Shown here: piece by piece, positions 52,745-61,540 of the stretch | Layout of the letters: each line of letters starts with the position of its first letter | Position numbering within the stretch: the first letter of the stretch is position 1 | Assembly (NCBI GenBank): GCA_964398185.1 | Contig: CAYNML010000001.1 | Location: 62,001-126,000, forward strand | Source of the DNA: Fen-1058 sp964398185 | GTDB taxonomy: Bacteria; Chloroflexota; Anaerolineae; Fen-1058 | Direction: 5' to 3' | DNA: 64,000 nucleotides | The notes under the pieces: generated by a model | What the model was told of the DNA's origin: nothing | The model's input: the letters and a program-made list of their open reading frames with translations, nothing else | The model's database searches: none | Translations under genes and position numbers: made by a program

Positions 52745-53704
52745 ATGGAGCGCATTCAGGGCAAACAGGCCCTGTTTATCGATGCGGCCGAATTACAGGC
52801 ACGTTTGACAGGTTATCCGCAAGTCTTGATCGATCTGGGAACGGGCGATGGCCGCTATGTGGAACACGTCGCGCGCATGCGGCCCGATTGCTTCGTCATC
52901 GGCCTGGATGCGTGCCGCGAGAACTTACGCACGACATCGCGCCGCGCACTCCGTAATGCGTTGTATTGCATCGCCAACGTACTGGCTCTCCCCGTAGAAC
53001 TGTGCGGCGTGGCGACGGAAGTGACGATTAACTTTCCGTGGGGCAGTTTGTTGGAAGGATTGATCGCCGGTGAGGCGACGCTGCTGGCTGGTCTGTTCGA
53101 TCTCTCCCAGACTGGCGCTCACCTGACCGTGCGCCTCAACGGCGGTGCTTTAGCCGAAGCGGGCTGGTCGTTGTCTGACGGTGTGGCGCAGATCCAACGG
53201 AACTTGATCGCCGGTGGTTTTGCGATCGATCAACCTGTGGAGTTGGGCGCTGGGAAGTTGCGGCAGTTGCCGACAACGTGGGCCAAGCGTTTGGCCTTCG
53301 GACGCGATCCGCGCGCGCTGGTGTTGACGGGTAAACGATTGGGAGCGGCTCTTGGGCCGCTCCCCCATCGCTGGATATTTACTCTCTTCGACTTTGCGAG
53401 AGCACATTCCACTTTGGTTTACGTCGCCGTCATTCCCGCATGCTTCCGGCGGGAATCCAGCAGGGCCAGTAGAACTGGATGCCCGACGGAAGCCTTCGGG
53501 CATGACGTAGCACGCAGCCGTAAATCAACCTGGAAACCGCTCCAGATCACAACGTTGCCACGCATTTATCAAAGACCAAACATCTTCGGCATGAAGTACG
53601 TCGCCGCCGCGACCACGATCATGATCACGCCGATGAAGCCCAGAAACTTTGCCATTGGGATCGATCGCTCCAGCACGGCATCGGCGGGATTTTGCGGATT
53701 GTAA
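52745..53704 (+). CDS. NpmA/KamB-family 16S rRNA (adenine-1408-N1) methyltransferase, over-long frame
   Basis: Residues 1-200 match the family end to end: DLGTGDGRY (SAM motif, 30-38), IGLDACRENL, FPWGSLLEG (97-105) and TTWAKRLAFGRDPRALVLTGK. The two tryptophans that stack on flipped A1408 in NpmA are both present (W99, W179). Such enzymes methylate N1 of A1408 in the 30S A site and give broad aminoglycoside resistance. Family members end near residue 200, but this frame runs on 119 residues through a terminator hairpin, a family D repeat and into the convergent gene. The extra part is probably spurious and follows loss of the native stop. Confidence 0.85.
   Translation: MERIQGKQALFIDAAELQARLTGYPQVLIDLGTGDGRYVEHVARMRPDCFVIGLDACRENLRTTSRRALRNALYCIANVLALPVELCGVATEVTINFPWGSLLEGLIAGEATLLAGLFDLSQTGAHLTVRLNGGALAEAGWSLSDGVAQIQRNLIAGGFAIDQPVELGAGKLRQLPTTWAKRLAFGRDPRALVLTGKRLGAALGPLPHRWIFTLFDFARAHSTLVYVAVIPACFRRESSRASRTGCPTEAFGHDVARSRKSTWKPLQITTLPRIYQRPNIFGMKYVAAATTIMITPMKPRNFAIGIDRSSTASAGFCGL
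53341..53364 (+). terminator. Terminator-like hairpin at the end of the methyltransferase homology
   Basis: GGGAGCGGC/GCCGCTCCC, perfect 9 bp, loop TCTTGG. It falls exactly where the family protein should end, though the frame is still open. Confidence 0.6.
53429..53506. repeat. dRS3-like dispersed repeat, family D, copy 4
   Basis: GTCATTCCCGCATG, GGCGGGAATCCAGC, CTGGATGCCCGACG, CTTCGGGCATGAC: two nested inverted arms. Confidence 0.75.
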
Positions 53705-54054
53705 TACACGGGGACCTGTGCGCCCACGGGATACTTCTTGATCACCCCCGTCATCGCCGAGCCGCCGACGGGTACGCCGAAGTAGATGCGCTGGCTTTGA
53801 TAGTGCTGGCCTTCAACCTGATAGGTGTACAGCACCAGCGGGTAAGGTGAATGGCCGCCTCCGCTTTTACGGCGATATTGGATCATGGAGGCCAGAATTT
53901 GGCCGGTGGTGGTAGGCCAATGGCTGCTCTTGCCCGGTGTGCGCGTCATCAAAAAGCCGGCCACCAGCAGCACCACACCGATCGCGCCGATCAGTAATGT
54001 GACAAAAGCGAACATCGAAGTGGTACTCCGCATGATCGAGTCGAAGTTTGGCAT
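53569..54054 (-). CDS. DUF3592 membrane protein
   Basis: 161 residues. Two membrane helices, one N-terminal (FAFVTLLIGAIGVVLLVAGF) and one C-terminal (FLGFIGVIMIVVAAATYF), flank an extracytoplasmic domain with VLYTYQVEGQHYQSQRI and YPVGAQVPVYYNPQNPADAVLE, the DUF3592 hallmark. Function unknown. REP family B copy 2 lies just upstream of its start. Confidence 0.88.
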   Translation of the reverse strand: MPNFDSIMRSTTSMFAFVTLLIGAIGVVLLVAGFLMTRTPGKSSHWPTTTGQILASMIQYRRKSGGGHSPYPLVLYTYQVEGQHYQSQRIYFGVPVGGSAMTGVIKKYPVGAQVPVYYNPQNPADAVLERSIPMAKFLGFIGVIMIVVAAATYFMPKMFGL

Positions 54055-54071
54055 GACGCTCCTCCCCGGTA

Positions 54072-54168
54072 GACCTCGGAGGTTTTCACAAGATTATCTG
54101 GTTTGCCGGCCGGCTTCACGCGCCGACTTCTGGCAAGGAAAGATGATCAAGCAAAACCTCCGAGGTCT
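54072..54168. repeat. REP-like palindromic pair, family B, copy 2
   Basis: AGACCTCGGAGGTTTT left end, AAAACCTCCGAGGTCT right end. 97 bp, longer than copy 1; the inside near the right end (GATGATCAAGC) is shared with copy 3. Confidence 0.9.
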
Positions 54169-54174
54169 TCTGCT

Positions 54175-54711
54175 TCAGGAATCATTCTCGATCCAGGCGA
54201 AGAATTTGGCGTGCTCGGCGCGAATCTGCGCGGCGAACCTGCCGTTGAGTTTGATCCACATCCGATAGTATGCGCGCAGCTCGGCGGCCGCCGCCTCGTC
54301 GGGCAGCGCCGTCAACTGCAAGCACTGCGCCTGGATTTGCGGGCTTTTCTTCAGAACCGCGCTCGCCGCGGCATCCAACGGCGACACACCCTGAATGCCG
54401 ACAGATTCCAGATCGGTACTCAAGGTTGTTGATTGCCCGGCGCTGCCGTCGTGCTGAATCTCAGTGCGCGTGAGCGGGCGTGTGACGTACATGCCATCAG
54501 ACAGTCCACTGGGACTGCTGCCATAGGCAAACGTGTAGCGCACCCACACCGTTGCGGAGGTGGGCGGCCACTCGCTGGGAAACACGGGCGATTGCGTTGT
54601 GCGCCACATGATCGGCAGCTGAGGCGTTGGGGTAGTCGTCGCCGTGCAAGCGGCGAGCCAGATTGCCAGCGTCAGCCAGCCGACGGCGCATTCTGGAAGA
54701 TGCTGCCTCAT
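54175..54711 (-). CDS. Hypothetical lipoprotein, 178 residues
   Basis: ATG 54711 overlaps the stop of the preceding small gene by 4 bases, which fixes the start; a lipoprotein signal with lipobox WLAAC follows. The mature part has a mixed alpha/beta region (TVWVRYTFAYGSSPSGLSDG) and a helical C-terminus. No family recognised. Coupled to the 61-residue gene upstream. Confidence 0.7.
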   Translation of the reverse strand: MRQHLPECAVGWLTLAIWLAACTATTTPTPQLPIMWRTTQSPVFPSEWPPTSATVWVRYTFAYGSSPSGLSDGMYVTRPLTRTEIQHDGSAGQSTTLSTDLESVGIQGVSPLDAAASAVLKKSPQIQAQCLQLTALPDEAAAAELRAYYRMWIKLNGRFAAQIRAEHAKFFAWIENDS

Positions 54712-54893
54712 TTCACCCACTGCGCCCCGGGATACGATTGCTGAATCATCATCAACGCCGCCTCGATCAACTCTTCTTCCCACAATGATCCATCGCTGGG
54801 CACTTCCACTTTCACGTTGACGATCTGTCCATCCTTCGTGTGGATGTCGCCGCTCACTGATTGTTCTTCAACGTTGACGGTTGGTTTAGTCAT
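54708..54893 (-). CDS. Small hypothetical protein, 61 residues
   Basis: Acidic (TVNVEEQSVSGDIHTKDGQI), predicted beta strands then a helix ending SYPGAQWVK. Coupled by a 4-base overlap to the lipoprotein gene. AGGAG stands a few bases before its ATG. REP family B copy 3 lies immediately upstream. Confidence 0.65.
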   Translation of the reverse strand: MTKPTVNVEEQSVSGDIHTKDGQIVNVKVEVPSDGSLWEEELIEAALMMIQQSYPGAQWVK

Positions 54894-54908
54894 GGAAGTT
54901 CTCCTGAT

Positions 54909-55007
54909 AGACCTCGGAGGTTTTTACCCGATGGTCTGGTCGATCAATCTGACTTCACAGGCTTGCTGCGAGCAATGGATGACAATCAAGCAAAACCTCC
55001 GAGGTCT
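54909..55007. repeat. REP-like palindromic pair, family B, copy 3
   Basis: 99 bp, AGACCTCGGAGGTTTT and AAAACCTCCGAGGTCT ends. It fills most of the gap between the beta-helix gene and the 61-residue gene. Confidence 0.9.
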
Positions 55008-55014
55008 TCACCTT

Positions 55015-57702
55015 TCAGCGAATCACCACCGGCAGATGCACCAGCAAGCCATAGATCGGATCATTAGCCTGCCGCTCCACCGATCCGACATCGGCGCCCA
55101 ACCCGACTGATCGAACAAGACCGCGCTGATCGGTGGCGGGAAAGTCAGAACCGACGACCATATCGACCAGCGGGCTATCAGGCAGGGGCAGGTGAACTTT
55201 CGTCGGGCCGCCCACCAGCCCCAGGGGATTGAGCTTGGCCGCCACGCCGTTCTGATCGCCCACACCGCTCAACGAGCAGGTGTTGTCGCTGCTGAGTGAA
55301 TACTTAGATGAAGAAAAGGCTTTGCCGCTGCAATTGCCCGCGCTGGTGCTGTCGGCCAGAACGGTGTTCTTGAGGTAGGCGTAGGTATCCGCGTCGTTGA
55401 AGTTGAAGATCCCGCCGCCGGCCGTCGTCGCGCCGTTGTCTTTGATCGTGACGTTGGTCAGGGTGATCACGGAGGGGTAACTGACACTGGCGCTATCGTT
55501 GTAGAGGCCGCCGCCTTCCGAGCTGGCGTGATTGCTGCTGACCGTGCTGTTGATCAGCTGCACTGTGCCCCCTTCGTTGAACACACCGCCGCCGTCCTGG
55601 GCCGCATTGTGATCGAAAGTGGATCGCTGGATCGTGAGAGTCGATCGGTAGGCATACAACCCGCCGCCGTTACTGTCGGCTTGATTGCCGCGCGACGTCA
55701 CGGTTTGCCACGTCCCCTGGCAGGTGTAACAGTAGATGCCTGCGCCGTTGGACGCGCTGCTGTCGTGATCGCTGATCGTCACTCCATTCAGTGTCAGGGT
55801 GGTGTTGAAAGCGTACAAGCCGCCGCCATAGGCGCTGGCCGCGTTTTGTGCCAGCGTGGCATTGGACAGATTCAACGTGGCATTGCGCGCTTGTATGCCG
55901 CCCCCGCTGTACAGGCCCGTGTTGCCGTTGGCCGTCAGCCCGTTGATGGTGGCTGATCCGTTTTCGAGGTACAGCCCGCCGCCTGCTGCGGCATTGGTGG
56001 CTTTGTTGTTATTGAGCGTGACATTGTTGAGCGTGGCCGTGGCGCCGTAGAGATGCAGACCGCCGCCGCTTCCGAGATAATCGATCTGGTTGCGATCGAC
56101 CTGCACGTTGTTCAGCGTGAGTTTTGACGTGCCGGTGAGGTACAGTCCGCCGCCGCTGCTGTTGTCGTCGGTGCCGTCCACTTTGTTGGCGGTGACCGCG
56201 CCGGTGTTGATGGCGATCGTTGCGTCGCGCGCGAACAGGCCGCCGCCGTCGTGCTTCACCTGGTTGCCGTCGAGGGTGGCCCGGAAGAGCGTAACGGTGA
56301 CGTTGCTGCGCGCGAACAGGCCGCCGCCGTAGCCGTTGGTGGCCTTATTGTTCAGAAAGACCACATCCGTCATGGTGGTGCGATTGCTGCCGGCGGCGTA
56401 GGAATAGAACGCGCCGCCGTCATACGTCGCCACATTCAGCGTGAAGGTCAGGTTCATCCCGTAATCGATGCGGCCTTCCGTGCGCATGGCCCCGCCATAC
56501 GCGCCCGTATTCTGATCGAATGTGGTGTGATAGATCTGCATCACGCCGGTGTCTTCATTGTAAATGCCGCCGCCATAGTAGCTCTGATTCTTGACGAACT
56601 GGTTGTAGCCGGTGTTGAGAGTCCCTTCGTTGAACAGGCCGCCGCCGTAGGGATAACTGTAGTTGCCGTAGAACAGGTTGCTATAGATCGAGCCGTAATA
56701 GTTGCTGCCGCGAAAATCGACGCCGCCGCCGCTTTCATCCTGCGCCACATTGTCCGAGATGACGCTGGAGTAGAGCGCCAGCGGACTGTTCTCGCTGTAG
56801 ATGCCGCCGCCGCTCTTTTCAGCGGTGTTCCCGGTGAAGTACGCCTGATTGATGTAGGGCACACTGGCCGTGAAGTACGCCCCGCCGCCGAAACTGTTGG
56901 TGAGGTCGGTGGTGCGGTTGAATTCCACGCGGCTGTTGTTTTGCACGTACAGCGTGGGCACTTCCGTAACGTACAACCCGCCGCCGCGATAACGCGCCGT
57001 GTTGCTGGTCAGTGTCGTCGCGTCGAAGCGCACACTACCCAGCCGCTGGTAATAGCCGCCGCCGTAATTGCCGGCGCGGTTGCTATCGAAGCGCGATCGG
57101 TTGGCCGACATCGTGGAGTTGTAGGCGTACAGTCCGCCGCCGGCGGAATCGGCTGTGTTGGAATAGAACGTCGTATTGGTCAGCGCCACTTGCGACGTGT
57201 TGGCATAGATCGCGCCGCCGACGTTGGCGGTGTGGCAATAGCGCAGCGTGGCCGTCAGCGCGATCAGCGATCCATACACTTCCAGGCAGCCGCCGCTGCC
57301 CGCCTGATCGCCGTTCTCCAGCGTGATGTTGGTCAGCGTGAGCGTGGCCCCGTTGTTGACCTGAAACAGGCTGGTAGACCCGCCGCCGCTCAAGCGATTG
57401 ACGCCCGTCACCAGATGCGTGCCCAGCAGCGTGATCGATTTGGTGATCACTTTCTGTGAGCTCAACGTGAGGACGCCCGGCCCGCCCGGCGAGGATGCCG
57501 AGCACCGCACATGGATCACGTCGCCAGTGTTGGCCGAGTTCAAGGCGTTGTTAAAGTTGGCCTCGTTGCAGGTGTCGATGAGGAGGGTGCTCTGCGGCGC
57601 GTCGGGTTCGGCGCGGACCGTGGCTTGCGTAGCGAACAACAATGCGGCTAGTGCCACGCCCGATAGGATCAGCGCGGCGACGAAGGAGATTGAATGGCGC
57701 AT
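55015..57702 (-). CDS. Exported right-handed beta-helix protein
   Basis: 895 residues. ATG 57702 has GGGGAG 8 bases upstream and opens a signal peptide (SFVAALILSGVALAALLFAT). The body is a long series of about 22-residue turns with GGGLY, NNKA and LTL/LNNV motifs, a parallel beta-helix of the polymorphic-outer-membrane-protein/choice-of-anchor-Q type. The protein ends YGLLVHLPVVIR, matching the ending shared by other exported proteins here. Probably a surface adhesin or polysaccharide-binding protein; no catalytic motif seen. Confidence 0.85.
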   Translation of the reverse strand: MRHSISFVAALILSGVALAALLFATQATVRAEPDAPQSTLLIDTCNEANFNNALNSANTGDVIHVRCSASSPGGPGVLTLSSQKVITKSITLLGTHLVTGVNRLSGGGSTSLFQVNNGATLTLTNITLENGDQAGSGGCLEVYGSLIALTATLRYCHTANVGGAIYANTSQVALTNTTFYSNTADSAGGGLYAYNSTMSANRSRFDSNRAGNYGGGYYQRLGSVRFDATTLTSNTARYRGGGLYVTEVPTLYVQNNSRVEFNRTTDLTNSFGGGAYFTASVPYINQAYFTGNTAEKSGGGIYSENSPLALYSSVISDNVAQDESGGGVDFRGSNYYGSIYSNLFYGNYSYPYGGGLFNEGTLNTGYNQFVKNQSYYGGGIYNEDTGVMQIYHTTFDQNTGAYGGAMRTEGRIDYGMNLTFTLNVATYDGGAFYSYAAGSNRTTMTDVVFLNNKATNGYGGGLFARSNVTVTLFRATLDGNQVKHDGGGLFARDATIAINTGAVTANKVDGTDDNSSGGGLYLTGTSKLTLNNVQVDRNQIDYLGSGGGLHLYGATATLNNVTLNNNKATNAAAGGGLYLENGSATINGLTANGNTGLYSGGGIQARNATLNLSNATLAQNAASAYGGGLYAFNTTLTLNGVTISDHDSSASNGAGIYCYTCQGTWQTVTSRGNQADSNGGGLYAYRSTLTIQRSTFDHNAAQDGGGVFNEGGTVQLINSTVSSNHASSEGGGLYNDSASVSYPSVITLTNVTIKDNGATTAGGGIFNFNDADTYAYLKNTVLADSTSAGNCSGKAFSSSKYSLSSDNTCSLSGVGDQNGVAAKLNPLGLVGGPTKVHLPLPDSPLVDMVVGSDFPATDQRGLVRSVGLGADVGSVERQANDPIYGLLVHLPVVIR

Positions 57703-57763
57703 GGTGCGTGCTCCCCGAAATGAAGTTGGTAATTTCAGTATACAACATCTGGAGGATAAATAA

Positions 57764-57820
57764 CTGTCAGGCAAAGCAAGCGATCAGGACGTTTGCCCAG
57801 CGCCGTGCTGTGCCTGACAG
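57764..57820. repeat. 10-bp inverted repeat, possible degenerate REP family C copy
   Basis: CTGTCAGGCA (57764-57773) and TGCCTGACAG (57811-57820), 57 bp overall. The CCTGACAGG core is shared with family C, but the outer AGACCT is lost. Confidence 0.45.
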
Positions 57821-57823
57821 GGC

Positions 57824-60800
57824 TCACCTCAATATCAGCGGCAGATAAACTTTGTATGCACCCTCTGGCGTCAGGTAAACATCCAGATCAGTGACTTCCG
57901 GCGGCACGCCCACGGCCGGGCTGATCTTCGTCACATAGCCCGGCGCACTTACGACGACGAACCAGCACCCCGTCGTGACATCCCAGCCATAGTGACCTTG
58001 ATCATCCGTCAACTGCGGATTGACCGGCGGATCGATGCGCGGCGGACTGAACGACGGATCTTCCAGCAGGCCCGTGTTGATGTCTGCCGGTGGCAGCGAC
58101 TGCCACGTGCCGCTGATGCCGCCGGGCCGCGTCTCGATGGTGCGGCAGTCGCGCGTCTGCGTGGACGTGTCCGGCAAGGCAAAGGGTACTTTATACAACG
58201 ATACGCTGGCATTCGTGATCGACTGGCCGGTGTTGACGTCCCGTACATAGCCGCTGGGATCATACAACGCCCCGCACGCGATCAGCTCTTCCGTCGTTGT
58301 GCCATCCGACCAGTAGATCACAACCACGATCGGAATGGGGCAGTCCGGCGTGCGATAGGGATTATCGGGGCCGGGATCGCACCGTTCCTTCGGCAGCTGT
58401 TGATCGCACGGCCAGCCTGGATTCCAATGGAAGTACGGCGGCGGGTTGGCCCACGCGGGGCGAGCGGGACCCGTCACACTTGCCCTGGCGGGCAGTGCCA
58501 GGGTTGCGAGCGCGGAGCGCGCAGCAATCTCGTCGGGAGCAGGAGACTGCTTCGCAGAAAGCGCTCGCAGTGACGGCAGTTGAAGTGTCGGCGTAGGCGG
58601 CGCAATGCCGGCTGTCATGGTGTAACTGAATCCTGCGATCTTCAACGAGACTGAAAAAATATCCGTGTTGGGATCGTTGCACGTCTTGCCGGGCGGACAG
58701 GCCAGATAGGTCTGCACCAGGAACGGCTCATTGGAATTGCCGCGCGTCACGTTGATCAGCGGCGGCAGATTGGGACGCGGCACAACGCTGCCCGGCAGCG
58801 TGAACGTGTTGCTGACCGTCGTCGGCTGCTGGATCAACATCGCGGCGGCGCTGGGCAGCGAAACGTCCTGCGTGTTGGCGCTGGTGTGTGCGGCGATGGT
58901 CGAGGTGTACGTGCCGATGGTGGCGGAGGGATTGACGGTTACGCCGAACTTGAACTGTGCGGTGTTCGCCGCCCCGATCGGTTGAGCTAAGTTCCAGCGC
59001 AGCTGCTGCCGCCCGTTGATCGTCGTGCTGATCGGATCGCCTGCGCCGCCCGACGATGTGCCCGGTCGATACGTGAGGCTGATCGGCAGCGTGTGCGTCA
59101 GCGCTTGCAGTGTGATCGACTGATTGAACGGATTCTCAAACTGAATCGTGTAGCCATTGTTCATGCCCGGCTGCACGGCATAGGCATCGGCCTTGGCGGT
59201 CAGCCGCACGTTCGCGCCGCTGCCTTCGATCAACGCGGCGTAGGTGCTGTAGGCCGCCGGGATGAACGCCGGCCCAAAGGCATTGTTGAACGTGCTGAAG
59301 AAACCGTTGCGTTGATTGAACGTCATGAAGCGGATCTCGTCGCCGCTCTGCGGCGTGAAGCCGCCCAGCTGATTGATGTTTAACGTGCCGCTCAGGTCAG
59401 TGCGGCCCGGATAAAACGGCTGCTCGCCCGTGTTGGACAACTTGAGCTGATCAAACGTGCCCGTGATCGATCCGCCGATGTCGATGCTCAATGTGGCCGT
59501 GGGACTTTGCCGGTAGAAGTCGCCGATGGTCAATGATCCCGCGTTGTTCGGCCCGCCCGGCGCCACCACGCCGCCGATGTTGTCCACCGCGTCGGAGATG
59601 ATGCCCGTACCGTTGAGCGTGCCGCCGTACAGATAGATGCCGAAGAAATTGCTGGTGCGCGTGAGAACACCGTTCATATTGATCGCGCCGCTATATTGAG
59701 TTAACGGCACGATGGTGTTGGTGCCGGTAAAGTTGATAGTGCCGCGATTGGTGAACGTGCCGCCCGAGGCAGACACGTTGCCCAGAAAGTTCATCACGCC
59801 GCCTGCTTCATTCGTCCACACCTGGCCCATTCTGGCGCTGCTGATGTTCAACGTGCCGTGATTGCGCACCCTCACATCCATGTTGGTGGCGAAGGTCGGT
59901 AACGCGCCCGGCACTGTTCCCACGGCGCCCGGCTGTATGACCACATAGCCTGTGCCATCCAGATAACCGATCGTCCACGTCAATCTCTGCGTGACGGTCA
60001 GCAGCGCGGGACTGCTCACGTAGAACCGGAAATTGTCGACGCCTGAGTTGGGGTTCAGGTTGGCGATGTTGTCGCCGAAGACGTGGTTGACCGTGCCCGA
60101 TCCATACATGAAGAACGAGCCGATCACACGCAACCGGTTCAACGCCACCGTCGTCGTCGCGTACACCTGCGGAATGATGCCCGACGTGCTCGGCCGTCCG
60201 ATTACCACGTTGTCACCCGTCTGCGGAATCGAGCCGCCGCAGTTGCTCCAATTGCGAACATTGGCCCAATCATTGCTGCCGCTCGCCGTGGTGAAGATGC
60301 ATTCATCCGGCAGGCCCAGCACATCGCGCGGCACGAGCGCATTGCTTCCGGAAAAGCCCAGGCCCAACCCCGAGCTGGCGCCCCAGCATTTGACCTTACC
60401 GCCGGTAAGCAAGGCGCAAACGTGATTATCCCCGGCGGCAATCGCCGTCACGCCGCTGGTCAAGCCTACAACATCCACTGGCATGCTCATGTTCTGCGTG
60501 CTGCTGATGCCGAGTTGTCCGCTGCCGTTAAAGCCCCAACACTTGACGCCGCCGCTGGAGGCGAGCGCGCAGGTGTGCGGCCCGCCCAGAGCGATAGCCG
60601 TCACGCCGCTCGACAATCCCACGACATCAGTTGGCACGAGACTGCTCGTCGTGTTGCCGGTGCCCAGCTGGCCGTAAAAGTTGTTGCCCCAGCACTTGAC
60701 CCCGCCGTTGATGATGGCGCACGAATGCGAATTGACGTAGCGGCTTGCCTTGATGGCCGTGACGCCGCTTGACAGGCCCACAACATTCGTCGGCACACTG

Positions 60801-61510
60801 CTGTTGGCGGTATTGCCGGTGCCTAGCTGCCCGCTGCCGTTGCTTCCCCAGCATTGAGCGGACCCGTTGACGACAGCGCAGGTGTGATTGTAGCCGCCGT
60901 CAATCAGTGTGACGCCGCTGCTCAGGCCGATCACATCCGTCGGTACGTTGCTGTTGCCGGCATTGCCATTGCCCAACTGCCCATAGAAATCTTCGCCCCA
61001 GCATTTGGCCGCGCCGCCGACAACCGCGCAAGTGTGGCCGTCGCCGAGTCCCACGATCGTAACGCCGCTGCCCGCAGGAAGGCCGACCACGTCGGTGGGC
61101 ACGCTGCTGGGCGATGTGTTGCCTGTGCCCAATTGTCCGCCGCCGTTATTGCCCCAGCATTTGACGCCGCCATTGACGACAGCGCACGTATGACCGAAGC
61201 TGGTTGCAACTGCGCTGGCGCCGGCGGTAATGCTCACCACATCGACCGGCATGTTGCGCTGCGTGGTGGTGCCATCGCCCAGCTTGCCAAAGCTGTTGGC
61301 GCCCCAACACAGTAATCGGCCATTGCTCATCACCGCACAAGTGTTGCCGGTGCCCGCAGCAATGCTCAGCGGCGTCGCGCCGCCGTTGCCGTGAGGCCCG
61401 TCGGGCGCCGCTTGTGCGATCGGGCTGCGCAAAGCCGCAAACAATAGCGTCATCACCGCTACCGCGCTCATGATTGTTCCCCCGAACGCGATCAATCGAG
61501 ACAGTTTCAT
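57824..61510 (-). CDS. Exported RCC1-repeat protein
   Basis: 1228 residues. ATG 61510 has GGAGG 5 bases upstream; the signal peptide is LIAFGGTIMSAVAVMTLLFA. Residues 45-400 contain eight or so RCC1 repeats (HTCAVVNGGVKCWGNN, QLGTGNT, PTDVVGLSSGVT), enough for a seven-bladed propeller. Then come beta-helix-like stretches, an Ig-like region, and a C-terminal carboxypeptidase-regulatory-like fold ending YKVYLPLILR. About residues 979-1003 are encoded by a family A palindrome (58503-58574). Function unknown; probably surface binding. Confidence 0.87.
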   Translation of the reverse strand: MKLSRLIAFGGTIMSAVAVMTLLFAALRSPIAQAAPDGPHGNGGATPLSIAAGTGNTCAVMSNGRLLCWGANSFGKLGDGTTTQRNMPVDVVSITAGASAVATSFGHTCAVVNGGVKCWGNNGGGQLGTGNTSPSSVPTDVVGLPAGSGVTIVGLGDGHTCAVVGGAAKCWGEDFYGQLGNGNAGNSNVPTDVIGLSSGVTLIDGGYNHTCAVVNGSAQCWGSNGSGQLGTGNTANSSVPTNVVGLSSGVTAIKASRYVNSHSCAIINGGVKCWGNNFYGQLGTGNTTSSLVPTDVVGLSSGVTAIALGGPHTCALASSGGVKCWGFNGSGQLGISSTQNMSMPVDVVGLTSGVTAIAAGDNHVCALLTGGKVKCWGASSGLGLGFSGSNALVPRDVLGLPDECIFTTASGSNDWANVRNWSNCGGSIPQTGDNVVIGRPSTSGIIPQVYATTTVALNRLRVIGSFFMYGSGTVNHVFGDNIANLNPNSGVDNFRFYVSSPALLTVTQRLTWTIGYLDGTGYVVIQPGAVGTVPGALPTFATNMDVRVRNHGTLNISSARMGQVWTNEAGGVMNFLGNVSASGGTFTNRGTINFTGTNTIVPLTQYSGAINMNGVLTRTSNFFGIYLYGGTLNGTGIISDAVDNIGGVVAPGGPNNAGSLTIGDFYRQSPTATLSIDIGGSITGTFDQLKLSNTGEQPFYPGRTDLSGTLNINQLGGFTPQSGDEIRFMTFNQRNGFFSTFNNAFGPAFIPAAYSTYAALIEGSGANVRLTAKADAYAVQPGMNNGYTIQFENPFNQSITLQALTHTLPISLTYRPGTSSGGAGDPISTTINGRQQLRWNLAQPIGAANTAQFKFGVTVNPSATIGTYTSTIAAHTSANTQDVSLPSAAAMLIQQPTTVSNTFTLPGSVVPRPNLPPLINVTRGNSNEPFLVQTYLACPPGKTCNDPNTDIFSVSLKIAGFSYTMTAGIAPPTPTLQLPSLRALSAKQSPAPDEIAARSALATLALPARASVTGPARPAWANPPPYFHWNPGWPCDQQLPKERCDPGPDNPYRTPDCPIPIVVVIYWSDGTTTEELIACGALYDPSGYVRDVNTGQSITNASVSLYKVPFALPDTSTQTRDCRTIETRPGGISGTWQSLPPADINTGLLEDPSFSPPRIDPPVNPQLTDDQGHYGWDVTTGCWFVVVSAPGYVTKISPAVGVPPEVTDLDVYLTPEGAYKVYLPLILR
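58503..58574. repeat. Family A palindrome, copy 6, inside the RCC1 gene
   Basis: On the minus strand GTCACTGCGAGCGC, GAAGCAGTCTC, GAGATTGCTGCG and GCTCGCAACC follow the family A order, slightly diverged. It is read in frame as LRALSAKQSPAPDEIAARSA. Confidence 0.75.
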
Positions 61511-61540
61511 GCTTTCCTCCCTTGTGCAATTGCTGACGGC

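Noticed and set aside
55300..57300. Periodic DNA repeats that could be mistaken for a CRISPR or tandem array
   Set aside because: The period follows the beta-helix turns in an intact coding frame; units diverge like protein repeats and have no constant spacer.
56251..57459. 402-codon plus-strand frame opposite the beta-helix gene
   Set aside because: Created by the regular repeat codons on the other strand; no independent evidence.
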